A stretch of DNA of 64,000 bases from Lagopus muta (taxonomy: Eukaryota; Chordata; Aves; Galliformes; Phasianidae): contig NC_064439.1 in assembly GCF_023343835.1 (NCBI RefSeq), forward strand, positions 29,923,933 to 29,987,932. The letters run 5' to 3'. Numbering within the stretch: the first letter of the stretch is position 1; each line of letters opens with the position of its first letter. The translations under genes were made by a program, and so were the position numbers. Positions 1-12,430 of this stretch are shown one piece after another. Under the pieces are notes generated by a model that was not told where the DNA came from, made no database searches, and saw nothing but the letters and a program-made list of their open reading frames with translations.

Positions 1-611
1 ACAATTCCACAACTGAGACCCTACATAAACTCTGTTACACAGTTTTACAGTTGGAAAGGCAGCGTTGATATATTTAGTAATCTTGAGTAGCTTACTTTTG
101 CTGAAGTTCAGTTTGCTTCAGTACAAAAGCATTGCCTGGAAAGTGAATATTTTTTTGGAGATTTGAGAATTAAAAAAAAAAAAGAAGAAATGCAAAGTAT
201 GCATGTAAAACAAATGAAAACAAAACCAATCCTGCCCAAAGAAACAACAAGAAAACAGGCTCCCACCAGCAGTACAGAGATAACTAGAGTTTGTACAGTA
301 ACTGAAAGAAGAAATCTCAAAAACTCTTTTGTTCCCTTACTATTCACTTTCTCCTATTATTTTCTATCCTCCCGTTGAAATAAATATATAAACCTTTAAT
401 AGAAAGAGTTGAAAACTGCTCTCCCTGTCATGCAAGACATGGAAACAAAGAAGTTTGCTGTCCTGTATGACATTCTGACATCAATCAGATGAAAAATATT
501 TATTTCTCAGCTTTCTATTTAAAAACAAAACTATTGTCTTATCAGAATACAGTTTTATTCCTTGGCTTACCAAAAATGCTAGCAGTCTTGATGTGGCAAA
601 TTGATTAAGTG
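1..611. other. Unique AT-rich noncoding DNA
   Basis: No repeat family, RNA gene or convincing coding frame is visible. The short open frames on both strands have no recognisable motif and overlap low-complexity A-rich sequence near 170-190. Confidence 0.6.
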
Positions 612-1010
612 AAGAGCCACTGTTGTGGCTTAACCAGGTAGGTAGCTAAGCACCACACACAGCTGTTTGCTCACTTCCCCTCCTAATAGGATGAGGGGAA
701 AAAAATAGAACGTGTGGGTTGAGATAAAAGCTATGACAGTGTTGTGATTTAACCTGGCAGGTAGCTCAGCTCAGTCATTCGCTCACACACCTTCTTTCTA
801 GTGAGATGGGGGGAAAAAAATCAGAAAATAAAGTAGAACTCATGGGTTCATATACATAAAACTATTTACTAAGGTAGAGTAAAGGAAACAAATAGTATTT
901 ATTAGTATATATATATATGTGTGTGTGTGTGTGTATATGAATGTATGTAGCAAGTGATGCACGAGCAATTGCTCACCATTCCCCAACCAATGACTATGAT
1001 AGGTTACATT
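612..1010. mobile_element. LTR-like avian interspersed repeat, edge duplicated in tandem
   Basis: A block beginning with a 'gttgtggcttaacc' motif at about 621 is repeated from about 740 ('gttgtgatttaacc'), an offset of 119 bp. Both copies share, in order, the aacc-ggtaggtagct motif, a 'gctcac' segment, a 'gatgaggggaaaaaaa'-like segment and an 'actcatgggtt/cgtgtgggtt' segment. Only the second copy continues, through 'gcaagtgatgcacgagcaa' and 'ttgctcacca' near 950-980. From memory this order resembles a widespread bird endogenous-retrovirus LTR, probably lying in reverse orientation. No internal viral genes are present. The family name, orientation and exact ends are not established, and the copy is degraded. 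It could instead be another type of dispersed avian repeat. Confidence 0.45.
906..938. repeat. Compound (TA)n(TG)n microsatellite
   Basis: About six TA units run directly into about eight TG units and then TATA. The tract lies inside the LTR-like repeat and may have expanded there. Confidence 0.9.
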
Positions 1011-4000
1011 TCCCTACACATTTTTTCAGGAATTCAGGCTATTCTTATTACTAAAAAGCACTGATAGTGATATTAATAAGTGTTTATACACAGTGATTTT
1101 AGTTTCCTGAGCTACTTGCACTGTCCTTTTCTGTAAGGAAAAATGAAGGGCTTTTAGGATATTGAATATCTTTTCACAGAGCTTTCTAATTTCTGGTGAA
1201 TCTGGTAATACACTTTTTAATTTCTTTGTATTGAGATTTTATAGATTGATTGTAACTTTGACTATGTATGCCCTCAGGCTCTTGGAAAATGAGATTCATC
1301 ATTTCAATGAATTTACTCTAAATATAGCTTGATCAATTATACTACATTTCAGCAAAGAGATTATAGGAGGTCAGCAGACTAAAGTATAAAGCCATTTTTT
1401 AAACACAGTGCAATTTCCTTCAGATAATTGTCCTGCCTTTTGAATTGCTGTGGAAGTGTACATGTTCATTTACTCCTGCAAAAAACATTGGTGAAGCAAA
1501 AAGAATGGCTGGAGTTCAGTGGGAATTCTGGTGCAAACCAGAATTACATACACCAAATGGTGTAATTGGCCATTAATCTCAAGAGAACTGGTAGCTGGCA
1601 TCCTGGACTGGGAAGTTGGTGGTTTGAAGTCTCTCTCATGCTCTGAGTAGTTGCTGTAGGGGATGGTGTCCTTCTGACTACCATCATCTACTTTCATTCT
1701 TTCAGTATGTCAATTCCTGAGCACTCAAAAAGTCCTCTGTGGAATCAGAAATAAACTCCCAATGAGGTGTCTAACTTTCTGTGTGTGCAGAAATATGGAA
1801 TGTCTCCTTATTTCATCTCTTGTTAGTGTTTCCTTCCTTACAGAAAAAAATATTTGCCTTCTTTAACTTTTTTTTTTTCTGGTAGATATTTAGAAATGCA
1901 AAATTTCTTCTCTTTGTGACTGGGGAGAGGGAGGAAACCATCATAAAATGCATTTCACCTTGCTTTGGGTACTTGCTGGCTGATTATATTTTACGTCTTG
2001 TAGAACAGTCTTTACTTACGTGGGCTCTGAACATGTCTTATTAACTTTCTCACCAGTAGAGACAGCTAAAACACATACAAAGCGGAGCTGAATGTGTGCA
2101 GTAATATTTTAAGCACAATTCAGAAAGTGATGACATTTCTTGAAAGTGCAGTAAAATTCACAGCAACATATTCTGTCTTTGGCCTTGTGTTTTTCATCTG
2201 AAATTCCTTCAGGAACAGCATGGACACAGAACTGTCCATATTTTTGCTTACCTTGATGTGATGCATGCATATTCTATGATGAATTCTACAGTTAATTCAG
2301 ATATATAAAGTGGATGAGGGAAATGCATGTGATGCTACATGTGTTGCTGCTCAGTTGGTGATAGTTATTTTATGCAGGTGGCTGTGGAAATTCATTAGGA
2401 TATTAAGGAAAAGTTTTGATGAGTATTTGCACATTCTCTCTGCCCAAGGTCTGTCGTAGCATTTGAACTGTAAACTGAAATGTCAGTCGATTGCATGGAG
2501 AACACCCGGGAGAGCAAACAAACAGGAATGCTACCTGTTATCCCTTGTGTGACTAGTGGAAAGACACGTGGGCCTACCTGTGTGCGAAGAGATCTAATCC
2601 ATTTCTCCTATCACTAGAGCAAGTGATTCTGGCACAAGTATATTGTGTATATTGAAAGGTAAATGTTTCCACAGTATATTTTACATGCTGCAAGAATAAC
2701 TATTATCTCCTTTGTGATCCTATAATATTTAGCAGTGCTTCTCTTTTATGAAATGTTTAAACCAATTAATATATTTTAATTAGGTATTTTTAATTCCTTA
2801 GGCACCATTAGTTTGAAGGGCACTGAGAGCTGTTACTGATTATTAAGCTTCAGAAGACAAATAAAATCCTATAGTATAGTCTTAGCCAAGTTGCATAACA
2901 CATTCAATGCTTTTTCATGAACACATTTCTTTATACGTGACAGTAAAAAGCTTTTTTTTATTTTACTTTGGAAAATGATATTAGATTGTTAAATGTTGAA
3001 TTAAAACTATATAACAGGAAATAGAAGTACAAAATATCACATTATATCATGTTATATTTAAAAAAGGAGAACAGAATAAGTAATCCAGTTTACTAGTGAG
3101 CATAGCTGTAAATCTTCATGAAAAATGTTGCCTGCTACTTAGGAGACTGTCTGCGTATATGTAAATGATTACAAATTTTATGACTAGCTGGGAAAGTGAG
3201 CCTTTCATTTTCAGAAGTGGACAAAGATATCATGATTTCTTTCATAGTTGTGAGCATTACCTATGAATCCCAGGTATGGTGACTGAGAATATTCTGCAGG
3301 GCTGAAATGTAGACACTGGATTTCCCCCCACCCAGCTCATGCTGCTCATGCTTCGTTACTGAGTAGCTCTCATTCTGGTGTGTCTGCTAGGACAGAATTC
3401 CTATCCTTCCTGTGGCAGTTGAGTCTAAAGGTAAGGCTAGGATGGATTCCTTCCAGGGTCCAAGTTTCCCCCCACAGACTGCTAAGGAAAACACATAGCC
3501 AGCCTAGGCACATTGTTTTTAGAATTCAAAAGTCAAGCGAGATGAGTCCTACCTTTGTTGAATAGTCTACTGTCACACTAACGGGTCTTTGGTACAGCCA
3601 GGGGCAGGAACTGAGCTCTGAGACCCAGTGAGAAACTTGTACTGTGGATAACTTACAATATTTTTTAAAAAGTCCAGATCTCCAATGTGTAAGTACACAA
3701 TATTTACTGGAATTAAATCCTTGAAGGAACTTAGGGTGACAGTAGCAGATGCATCCTGAATTACTAGCTCCGTTTGAAAAGATTAACCTGAAACCAGATC
3801 TTGGTGGTGTTATCCAGTGATTATTTTATGTGTTAGGAACTGGGCCCTTGGCTTTGGGCAGAGTTTGTGGTCTCTTGGTATACTCAGTCAGTTCAATGTC
3901 CTCTCCTATAAGGTAACCTGCTGATCAGAACAAATCTGCATGTTAGTGTCAGCGAATGAAATAGGGAAATGAAATTGATTTAATTTAGAATTTGCTCTTG

Positions 4001-7000
4001 TCCTTATTCAAGTTTACACTGAGGGCAAGCTGCTGCTCAGATAACATGAGACTATCCCATAAGAGAGGAGAACCAGGAGGCTAAAAAAGGCAGAGGCAGT
4101 ATCAGGGGAAAAGACACCTGCAGGGAAAATAAGTACAACATCCCTTGTGGAAGATGATATCTTTGTAATTTCTCCAAGGTTGGTCCTACTGTGCCAGACA
4201 ATCACAAATGAAAGGAAAGGAAAAAAGAAAAAGAAAAATAAATCAGTACTCATCATACTGGTTTTTGAAACCATAGTAATTTACTGTTATATTACTTGAG
4301 GGCACGTCATTCTTAGGTGTCATAAATAAACCATGCAGCATTTGTTTTTCTGTGTGTTGTTATATTTCCGTGTTTCAGAGTTTGGGCTGCAAATCAGTTG
4401 TTATTTTATTAGTTTTATTTCTTCATTTTTGAGTCAAGGTAAATCCAAATTATTCATGCTTTCACTTCCACTAGCATAAGGATTCAGACCATTGGAAAAC
4501 AGCAGAATCTCCTACTGCTATGTATACTTGCAAACATTTGTCAACAGTTCTGTTCTTCTAGCACGAATAAGAAGATTTTGGTTTTTTGCTTATCAGTTTT
4601 CAACCTAATTAAATATATACAAAACTCTTAATGGATTAAGAATGTAACAATATTTGAAATTGTCCATGGTGACTTCATCGATGGCATGGAAAAAGCTTTG
4701 ATCAGGTTCACTGATCACATGCTTTAAAAAGACTTTATTTTTGTAGTTTCTTCGTTTTCATGGAGTAAAAAAAAAAATAAATAAAAAAAATTCTCAAATG
4801 AAATGTACAGTGTAAATGAAACCACGTACAGATAACAAAGCAGCACAGTCTGTATAACAGAGAGCTGCCTAAATTGAAATGATGTTAAAATAAATATCTG
4901 TGTATGATGATGGAGATCTACAGCTTCTTATCTTTTAGCGGTGTATGAGGAACTTGGGCTTTTCCAGGGGAGAGGAATGTTTTACAGTATACTGCCAGGT
5001 ACGCAAGTTATTTTGCTTAGATTTTGAAGTTCTCTAATACTAAGCATATATGATCTGATTTTGGGTTATGCTGAACTTCACAGCCCTCTTTATGAAGGAA
5101 ATGGGAATGGGGAATGTTGAACTTAGTAAATGTTTAATGCCTAGGAGGATTGATGCCCCCTCACACTGTTGGTACTTTATCAGATGATCAAAAATGAAAC
5201 AAACAAATGAGAACATGTAGTATTTTGAGAAGTTCCAATTGATTTTGGCTCTGAGTGCCCTGATGCTGAAGTGGACAATGTTGTACTAACAGACAGAGGT
5301 GACAGATTCAAATTTATGAAAGCCTGATGATCTTCAGTCCTTCTCAGATGCAATTTCTGTATTCTATTACATCAAATATTTCATAAAACAGGTCTCTCCT
5401 TTGAGCCCACAATGGATATTAAAGTGAAAAGTACAGAAGAGAACTGTTTTCCTCCTTTTGTACAGAAAGTCAGCTTGGAGGCAATCCTCAGATACAAGAT
5501 GAATTGTAATGTGGAAACAATCTAGCTTAGCCAACAACTGCCTAAGCATCACTGCTCATGTCTTTCCAGTAATTGTTGCATTTAATACAGCTAGTTACTT
5601 GCACAAAGTTGCTTCCGGATACAGCAATTTCCACAGAGGGCTGTTTGGGAATGTACAGGCCCATCATTTAGCTCTGATATTGTTGGGTTGTCAGAGCTGA
5701 TCATAGCTCTTGACGGAACACCTCTAGTTTTTTTTATAGAGTGCATCAGAGTGACATTTCACATTGTTTAAGCAGGAGTGATCTGTTAGTTTATATTTTA
5801 TCTAAAACTGCAGAGCAGATGACCTCCCTCAGGGTCTAAATGCATGAATCCTATGTGCATGTTATAATTAATAGTGGAGCTGGGAGAGAAATTCATAACA
5901 AGGGGCCGAAGAGCTGGGCAGAGCAACTTGTCAAAAAGAAGGAAATTCCACTACAGATTAGCTTATTTTTAAGCATGTCAAGCTCTACATACAAACATGA
6001 TATATTGCTTCCTTGTAATGTCTGTTTAGGCCCAGATGCTCGAGGCACTGTCAGGGAGTGCTGTAAATTTTGTCTGAGTCAGGGCAATTCTGATTGATCT
6101 CTGAGTGTAAAATCGATAAGAAGACACTGTCATTTTCTTAAAGGATGAGCTAGAAAAGGAAAATAAATTAAGACTCCACTGAATGTCTATCTCCAGTTCT
6201 CATTAATTCAGTGTGGTCTGTACTTTGTTAATGTTATGTCCACAGCTTTAATCTTCCAGGTGCTCTTCCTGCAGATAGTCGACAGCAGCCCTTTATTATG
6301 TTATGTATATTTCATCCACACGTGGTGAAAATAAAATGTCTGCCCTCTTCTTTTCCTGAGCTCCTGATTAATCCATTTTATTATTTTTCAGAAATACATC
6401 ACTTGGGTACTGATTAACTTAAAAATGGAAAGCCATTGTCTTTCTTGTGTGTCCTTCATCAGAACTAACACATTGACTACTCATTTGTCTTGAGTTGTTA
6501 CAGCAAATAACGACTGCCAAGCATTTCCCCTTATGTAATATACTTCAGGAAGATTAATTTACTTCTACTCTTTTTCTCCAATTCTTTTTTGTCTAGTAAG
6601 AGTTTTTTGACAACTTTAACTCCCTCCCAGCTCCCACTCTCCTGCTTCCTCTTTGACATTTTTACAGCACGCACTTAAGTCAAGGAGCAATCACTAAAAC
6701 TGGCTATTGTAATCTTTAGACTATGTTGTCCTCTGCTGCTGTGGGAATAGGTCCATTCTAGGCTGAGTTATCTCTACTCGTGATATGGACATGGACTTCA
6801 GGTAGTTGTCCATTAGAAATAACTTCTGGATGGTCAGTTTATTTTGACAATCTCTCATGCATGGGTAATCACATTGTACTAGATGGCCCTACTGAAGTGA
6901 ATACACGCTTCTCATATGAGTAATGACTTATTTTTATAGTTAAGCAGCCATTTTTCATTCTATGCATATATTCCTTCTATAGAAATATTTTTAAAAATAA

Positions 7001-10000
7001 TAAGTACCAGTTCATTTCATGCTTCTGTTCTTGCTTCAAAATTAAGACCCAAATTACATTTCTGTCCATGTACTCAAATGAAGTAGCCATTAATGGTGAA
7101 GTATGACAATTAAGTAATTTTTGAAAAGAAAAATATAACATTTTCTTTCATTTTTCCCTCAACTGTTCCTAGCAGTCAACATGCTCTTTACTTACATCTT
7201 CACTGTGTATCCCTAGGGTGCCTCGATTGAGAAAACAGGCAGAGAAGATCTCTTGGCTTCAATAAGCATTTTATTCATATTTGTGAAGTATCTTATTCCC
7301 ATTCCTTAACAAAGCACAGCAAATAGCAATTAATTGAGAGGTCATTTTTGAGACTGGATCTTGGACTCTCTGTTTCCCAGGTAAGCAGACTATGCTAAGG
7401 AAGAGCATCTGATGATCTCATCAGCAGTTTGCAACTTTTTGTTTTAAAATTATCTGTCAAGACTTTTTGTTGTGTTCACTGGTCTTCAAATTTTTACAGA
7501 AGCTTGTAAATGTTTTAAAAATTTACACTTAATATGTCTAGAACTGAGTATGTTGAGCTAACCTCAAAACTAGATGTTCTTCATTGATGTTCATCTTTGA
7601 GAAGGGTTGTAAGTCAAATGATAGGTCTATTTTTCTTGTTACATTTCAAAAATTTATACTTCGTGAATAGCTCACTACAGAAGGCAGCACTCCAGAAGAC
7701 ATTGAGGTTTGCTGCACATCTACAATTCCTACCACAAGGCTATCTTTCAGTAACATCTAAACCACGAAAACTGCTTCTCTGGAATCCACTGGTAAAACAT
7801 ATTTATAGTATTTAGGCTAAACTGCTATTTGTGTGTGAGAAGGGAGAGACCCAACTGTCTGATTTGGACTTGACTTGCATGCTCTGATCCCCAAGTTCCT
7901 GGAAAGTCCAAACTCCAATGACACTGGCATTAATATCCCTAAGATAGAGAGAGGAAGGTGAGGTCACAGACAAAAAGTCTTCCAGATTGATGCAGAATAT
8001 ATGGTCTTCTGTGGCATCATCAAAGCCACTCGTTAAGTCTAGGTATTTAAACAGAAAAGGCTGTAAAATTCCTTCAGAAAATAGCAATCCTCATTAGGAG
8101 GAAAATTATGATGAACTAAATACAAAGTAACCCCAGATACAGCCTCTGGGTTCAGTAAACACTGATCTGATTGTTGTCTGAATTACAAATCTGTAGAATT
8201 CTGACAGCCAGATATTTGCAAAGGCAATAAGCATTTGTGATAAGAAAGGGTTTCATAGTGGTTGTGCTGCCTCGCTACATATCTAGATCAGATGAGTTTG
8301 GGAGTCAAGTCAGAAAATCTCCATCAAAATAGAATTGCTCCAACTGAGCATTATTGAGCAAGTATATTTTTCAAACACATTTTGAATGTGACTGAAATAT
8401 GGCAATAAGTTTATAAACTGTATCATAGTAGACATTTTTATACTGTCCTTGAAAAACGCACCTGTGGTAGAGTGGATGGAATGGATTTAATAGTAATATA
8501 TATAATAGAAATACATGTAGTAAATATATAAAGCTACGTATATAATGCACATAGCAAATGGCAGTACATGTATCTCAGATTGTATTACATTTACAACAGG
8601 CCATTTGCCCATTCTCCATAACTTGAAATAGTCAGACTCTTGAACCTGTGTGAGCTCATTTACCCTCAGCAGATCCAGAGGCTAACATTCCAAGTCTGTT
8701 GCCATTGCTAAAGCTTTTTAGGGTGTGTCTGTAACTGAAGCACACATTTTTTGTTTACTTATAATAAGTAAAGTAGTTCCAGTTTGAGGTCTGTATGCTT
8801 AAGTGGATATGCAGAAGAAACATCTGTGAGTTTTCACACAGAAAATAAGTAAATACAAATGCCACACATATTACAAAAAGAAACAAAATTCACCCTAGTT
8901 AAACTGAACACCTGTTAAAGTGATAATTCTGTTAGCTTTGTTATACATGTTAGTATTCCCACTGATTTTAGTGAATGAATATGATTTCTGTCCCGCATGA
9001 CTAAGCAAAGAAGGTAGTAAATGATTCAAAAAGTAATATGGAATTTCTTAGTTTAACCTGTAGGGCAATAGGAATGTAGGACTGTTCCTAGAGACTTAGT
9101 CTAGGTTCTTACTGGGAAAAATGAGAGATTAATAAATATCAAAAATATAGTGATCAACTGCTTTTCAGACAGAATACTTGACAGGGTTAACAACTTCCTT
9201 AAATGCAAAATAAGAGGTGTTTTTATAGTTATCGACAATTGTTTATGAGTCCCTTAAACTTTAGCTAACTCAGACTTGCATGAATTATGAGGAAAAAGCA
9301 GAGTTCAAATCAGATTCAGTCAAGCCAGTTCAAACACTAGGAAAGAAACAACAAAAAAAAAAGAGGTTACACAGTATATCAATGTGGATCTGTTAGTAAA
9401 GGAATGATCATTTAGGAGTCCAAAAGTGATAGTATCTATTGTTTCTTAAGGTTTGGGATTTTTGTGAGAGCAACCACATCGAGATGGTCTAAACATTATT
9501 TAGATGGGAATCAAGAATGATTCTGAGAACAGAATGTCGCTGTGCAACTTTATACTGAGAAGTTAATTGCAAATAACAAAATTATTGACAGCATATTACA
9601 CGTTTCTTTATGAGATTTTGATTAGCTGTTTAGTTTTCTTTCAGATATGTTCAGGGTAGACATTTGAAAAGGAAAATGACTTGAAAGATGCTGTGTACTG
9701 CTGGGAAACTGCCAAAGAAAAACAAAGTGAAATGGATATCCAAATGTCTTAGAACATGTTTGTTGGACCCACTGGCAAAATCAAAATGGGAGATGGGAAA
9801 ATTAGGGATTTGCATAAAAATCAAAGGGAAAATTTCAACTTTGACAAAGTTAACTCAGTGAAATCTGTTATATTGATCTACGAGTACTGTGACTACAATG
9901 AAATATCTGTGTCAAGAATTTGTGTGGTTTTTGACAGCTTTTGTTACATATCTTATTACTATATTGATAACCGAAAATTTCTAAATCTCATTTTATACTC

Positions 10001-12375
10001 TGGTTATTAAACATCTAGGAATAAATTTCAAAGATGTGGAATTTGTCCGCAGTTTTTCTGTGAACACTACTGGTAGCAGGCAGCTGATATACCAATCACA
10101 TCATTTCATAATGCTCAGCACATAGCTGTAAGAACTCACTCCTTTTTTCTGAGCAGTAATTCATTGCTTACAATGAATTCATGTTTCTTACATAAGAATG
10201 TCTGCAAATTTATAAAGGGCTGGATGCTATTGAAACCAACAGGTTAGTTTCCATTGACTTCAGTGGGGGGCAGGATTGATCTGAGAATGTAACTAGATTG
10301 ATGTTCTTTATGGTTGTGCATACTGCTAAGTATTAATGAGAACATGTTTTACAGTCTATGTACTGCATGTGCTTCCCATGCCAAGAAACCTCAGAAGTGC
10401 TGTAGAGTGATATAGTCATAGCATAACTGGAATCTGCATCCTTTTGGATATGACAGTAAACAGTAAATCAGCATGCAGAGATGTACATGTTTTTACTGTA
10501 TCATGAATCTTCTTTTCTACTAGAATGTTTGAAACAGCAGCAGATGATTTTATTTTGTGAATTCTAAAGCACAGCTTGCTACAGGATGGGATGTTTTAGT
10601 AGAGAATACTCTTGCAAATATCTTGGTTTAGTAGCTCTATGAAATCATCATAAAATCCTATCCTGTTTTGCTGCCTTTTCTTAAAGGAGGAAGTAGTTTT
10701 CGGTACACATTGGGGAGCAGTTGAGTCCTTTTGCTGAAGCAGATTTCATCTCACATTTATCATTCAAATCAAGGAACCAAAAGAGTGAAACGACCTCTCT
10801 ATAAATCACTAGTATTAGTGATCTTGCATACTTGAATCAATTGCCTCTTCAGAAGATATCCTTTTGAGATACATTTTTGATATGGTATTGTTAAAATGAA
10901 TTGTAGCCATACTTTATAATACTGGTGTTGAACATTCACTTCACATGATAAAAAAGAAACCATGGGCATTTTCCTGTCTCTTCCGGGAGTCACCAATGTT
11001 TGAAAGCTCAGCTGTTGCTTCAGGTAGTTTTATTGTCAGCCCTAAATGAGCACAGAAAGTTACTGAGAAAAAAAATCAGCAACAAAAGAAAAAAAAAAGC
11101 CTGGGGAGAGAACTATGTCCTTGCTAAGGCGTACTGGCTAAGGAGCATGTAATAATGTTAGGAAGGAAAGGAACAGAAGAAAATTTTTGCTCAGATTTTT
11201 TAATTCTTTTTGGTCCCCTTTTTCACGCTTTACCATTTGTTAACAGAATGCTTGATTGTAATGTTGTTTCCATGATTGGGAAGACAAGGGTCTTTCTCTC
11301 TATTCTATGACATATATAACAAAGAGAATGCAGCTGCACTGTTCTTCAAATGCATCCTTACAGTCACTTCTCTTTCAGCACTTGTCTGCTCTTTTGCCTT
11401 CACTTAGGTACCTCATGTTACTTCCCCTAAAATCATATGGGGAAGATTAGTAGTCAGACCACGTATGGAGAGAGTACTGTCATAATTTGGTAACTCTAAT
11501 CATTGCAAACAGAAATTACCATCTTTGCCATATCTAAAATGACTGTACTTCCAGGTGTTTTTCTTGCTGTGTCCTCATTCTTTTACCTCTTTAATTTCAC
11601 TTTCGATGTTGCTGTTGTTCTTACTCATTCTTTTATTTGTGTTGAATCACAAGTACATATTTCTGAAAAAACATTGTGCATTCCCATGTTACTTCCTTGT
11701 AAGACTAATTAACAGCATCCAAACAACATTACTAACCGTTCTGGAATACTTAGTCATTAACACTATACATCTTCTTCCTAAGTGTGAGATCAACACTTTG
11801 ACTAAGTACTTTCTTTAAGAAAATGGAAGTAAGGGAAGAGAGGCTTCAGAAAGAGCTGCGTGAGTTTTACTTTCCTGTCTCAATGAGTTGCTCAGAGTAC
11901 TGAATTTGAGGGCCATTTTAATGCAAGCTGAGTAATTATGAGTTTTTGGCCTCTTCAGGTCAGATGGAGCCACTGCTCCCAGTTATCCATGACACAGAGC
12001 ATATATTAAAGGGTCAGTGTCCCTTTCTGCTGGAGCTGACTTGTTGGAGTTCCACACAGTTTTTGGGACAATCAAGGCAGGATAAAAATGTAGTGAAGTC
12101 TTGCCTCTGCCTTCTATGAGGTCAGTTGTTCTTGGATTTTGCTCCTTGCTGGCAGGACCAATGGTTTTCCAAGACAGGCCACCCATGGTGATGTCTGGAG
12201 GTTATGACTTGTCTTTCTTTCCCCTCATACTCATACCCAGAATTCTTCAGCTATGCAATGTAGGGCCATCAGCACAGAAACTCAGTATGTGATCAATCAG
12301 ATTTTTGTCATTCCCTGGCTTGCCAGCTTGACTCCCACAGTCCTGTTTCTGTATCTACAAGTACGTCTTGCTTAT

Positions 12376-12378
<3 letters not shown>
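1011..12378. other. Long unique noncoding stretch
   Basis: I see no gene, transposable element or structured RNA. Scattered A- or T-rich runs occur (for example T11 near 1869 and an A-rich tract at 4768-4790). The longest open frames are under 95 codons, without signal peptide, domain motif or splice context. A strong donor-like CAG/GTAAGC lies at 7380/7381, but the possible acceptor at 7319 has a weak pyrimidine tract. Confidence 0.55.
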
Positions 12379-12410
<32 letters not shown>

Positions 12411-12430
12411 GTCGTATGTATGTATGTATA
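12379..12430. repeat. (TG)14 microsatellite followed by (TATG)n
   Basis: Fourteen uninterrupted TG units at 12379-12406 are followed, after a short spacer, by about four imperfect TATG units. Confidence 0.95.

Noticed and set aside
7320-7380. 61-bp exon candidate ending at CAG/GTAAGC
   Set aside because: The upstream acceptor has an interrupted pyrimidine tract; too weak to list as a feature.
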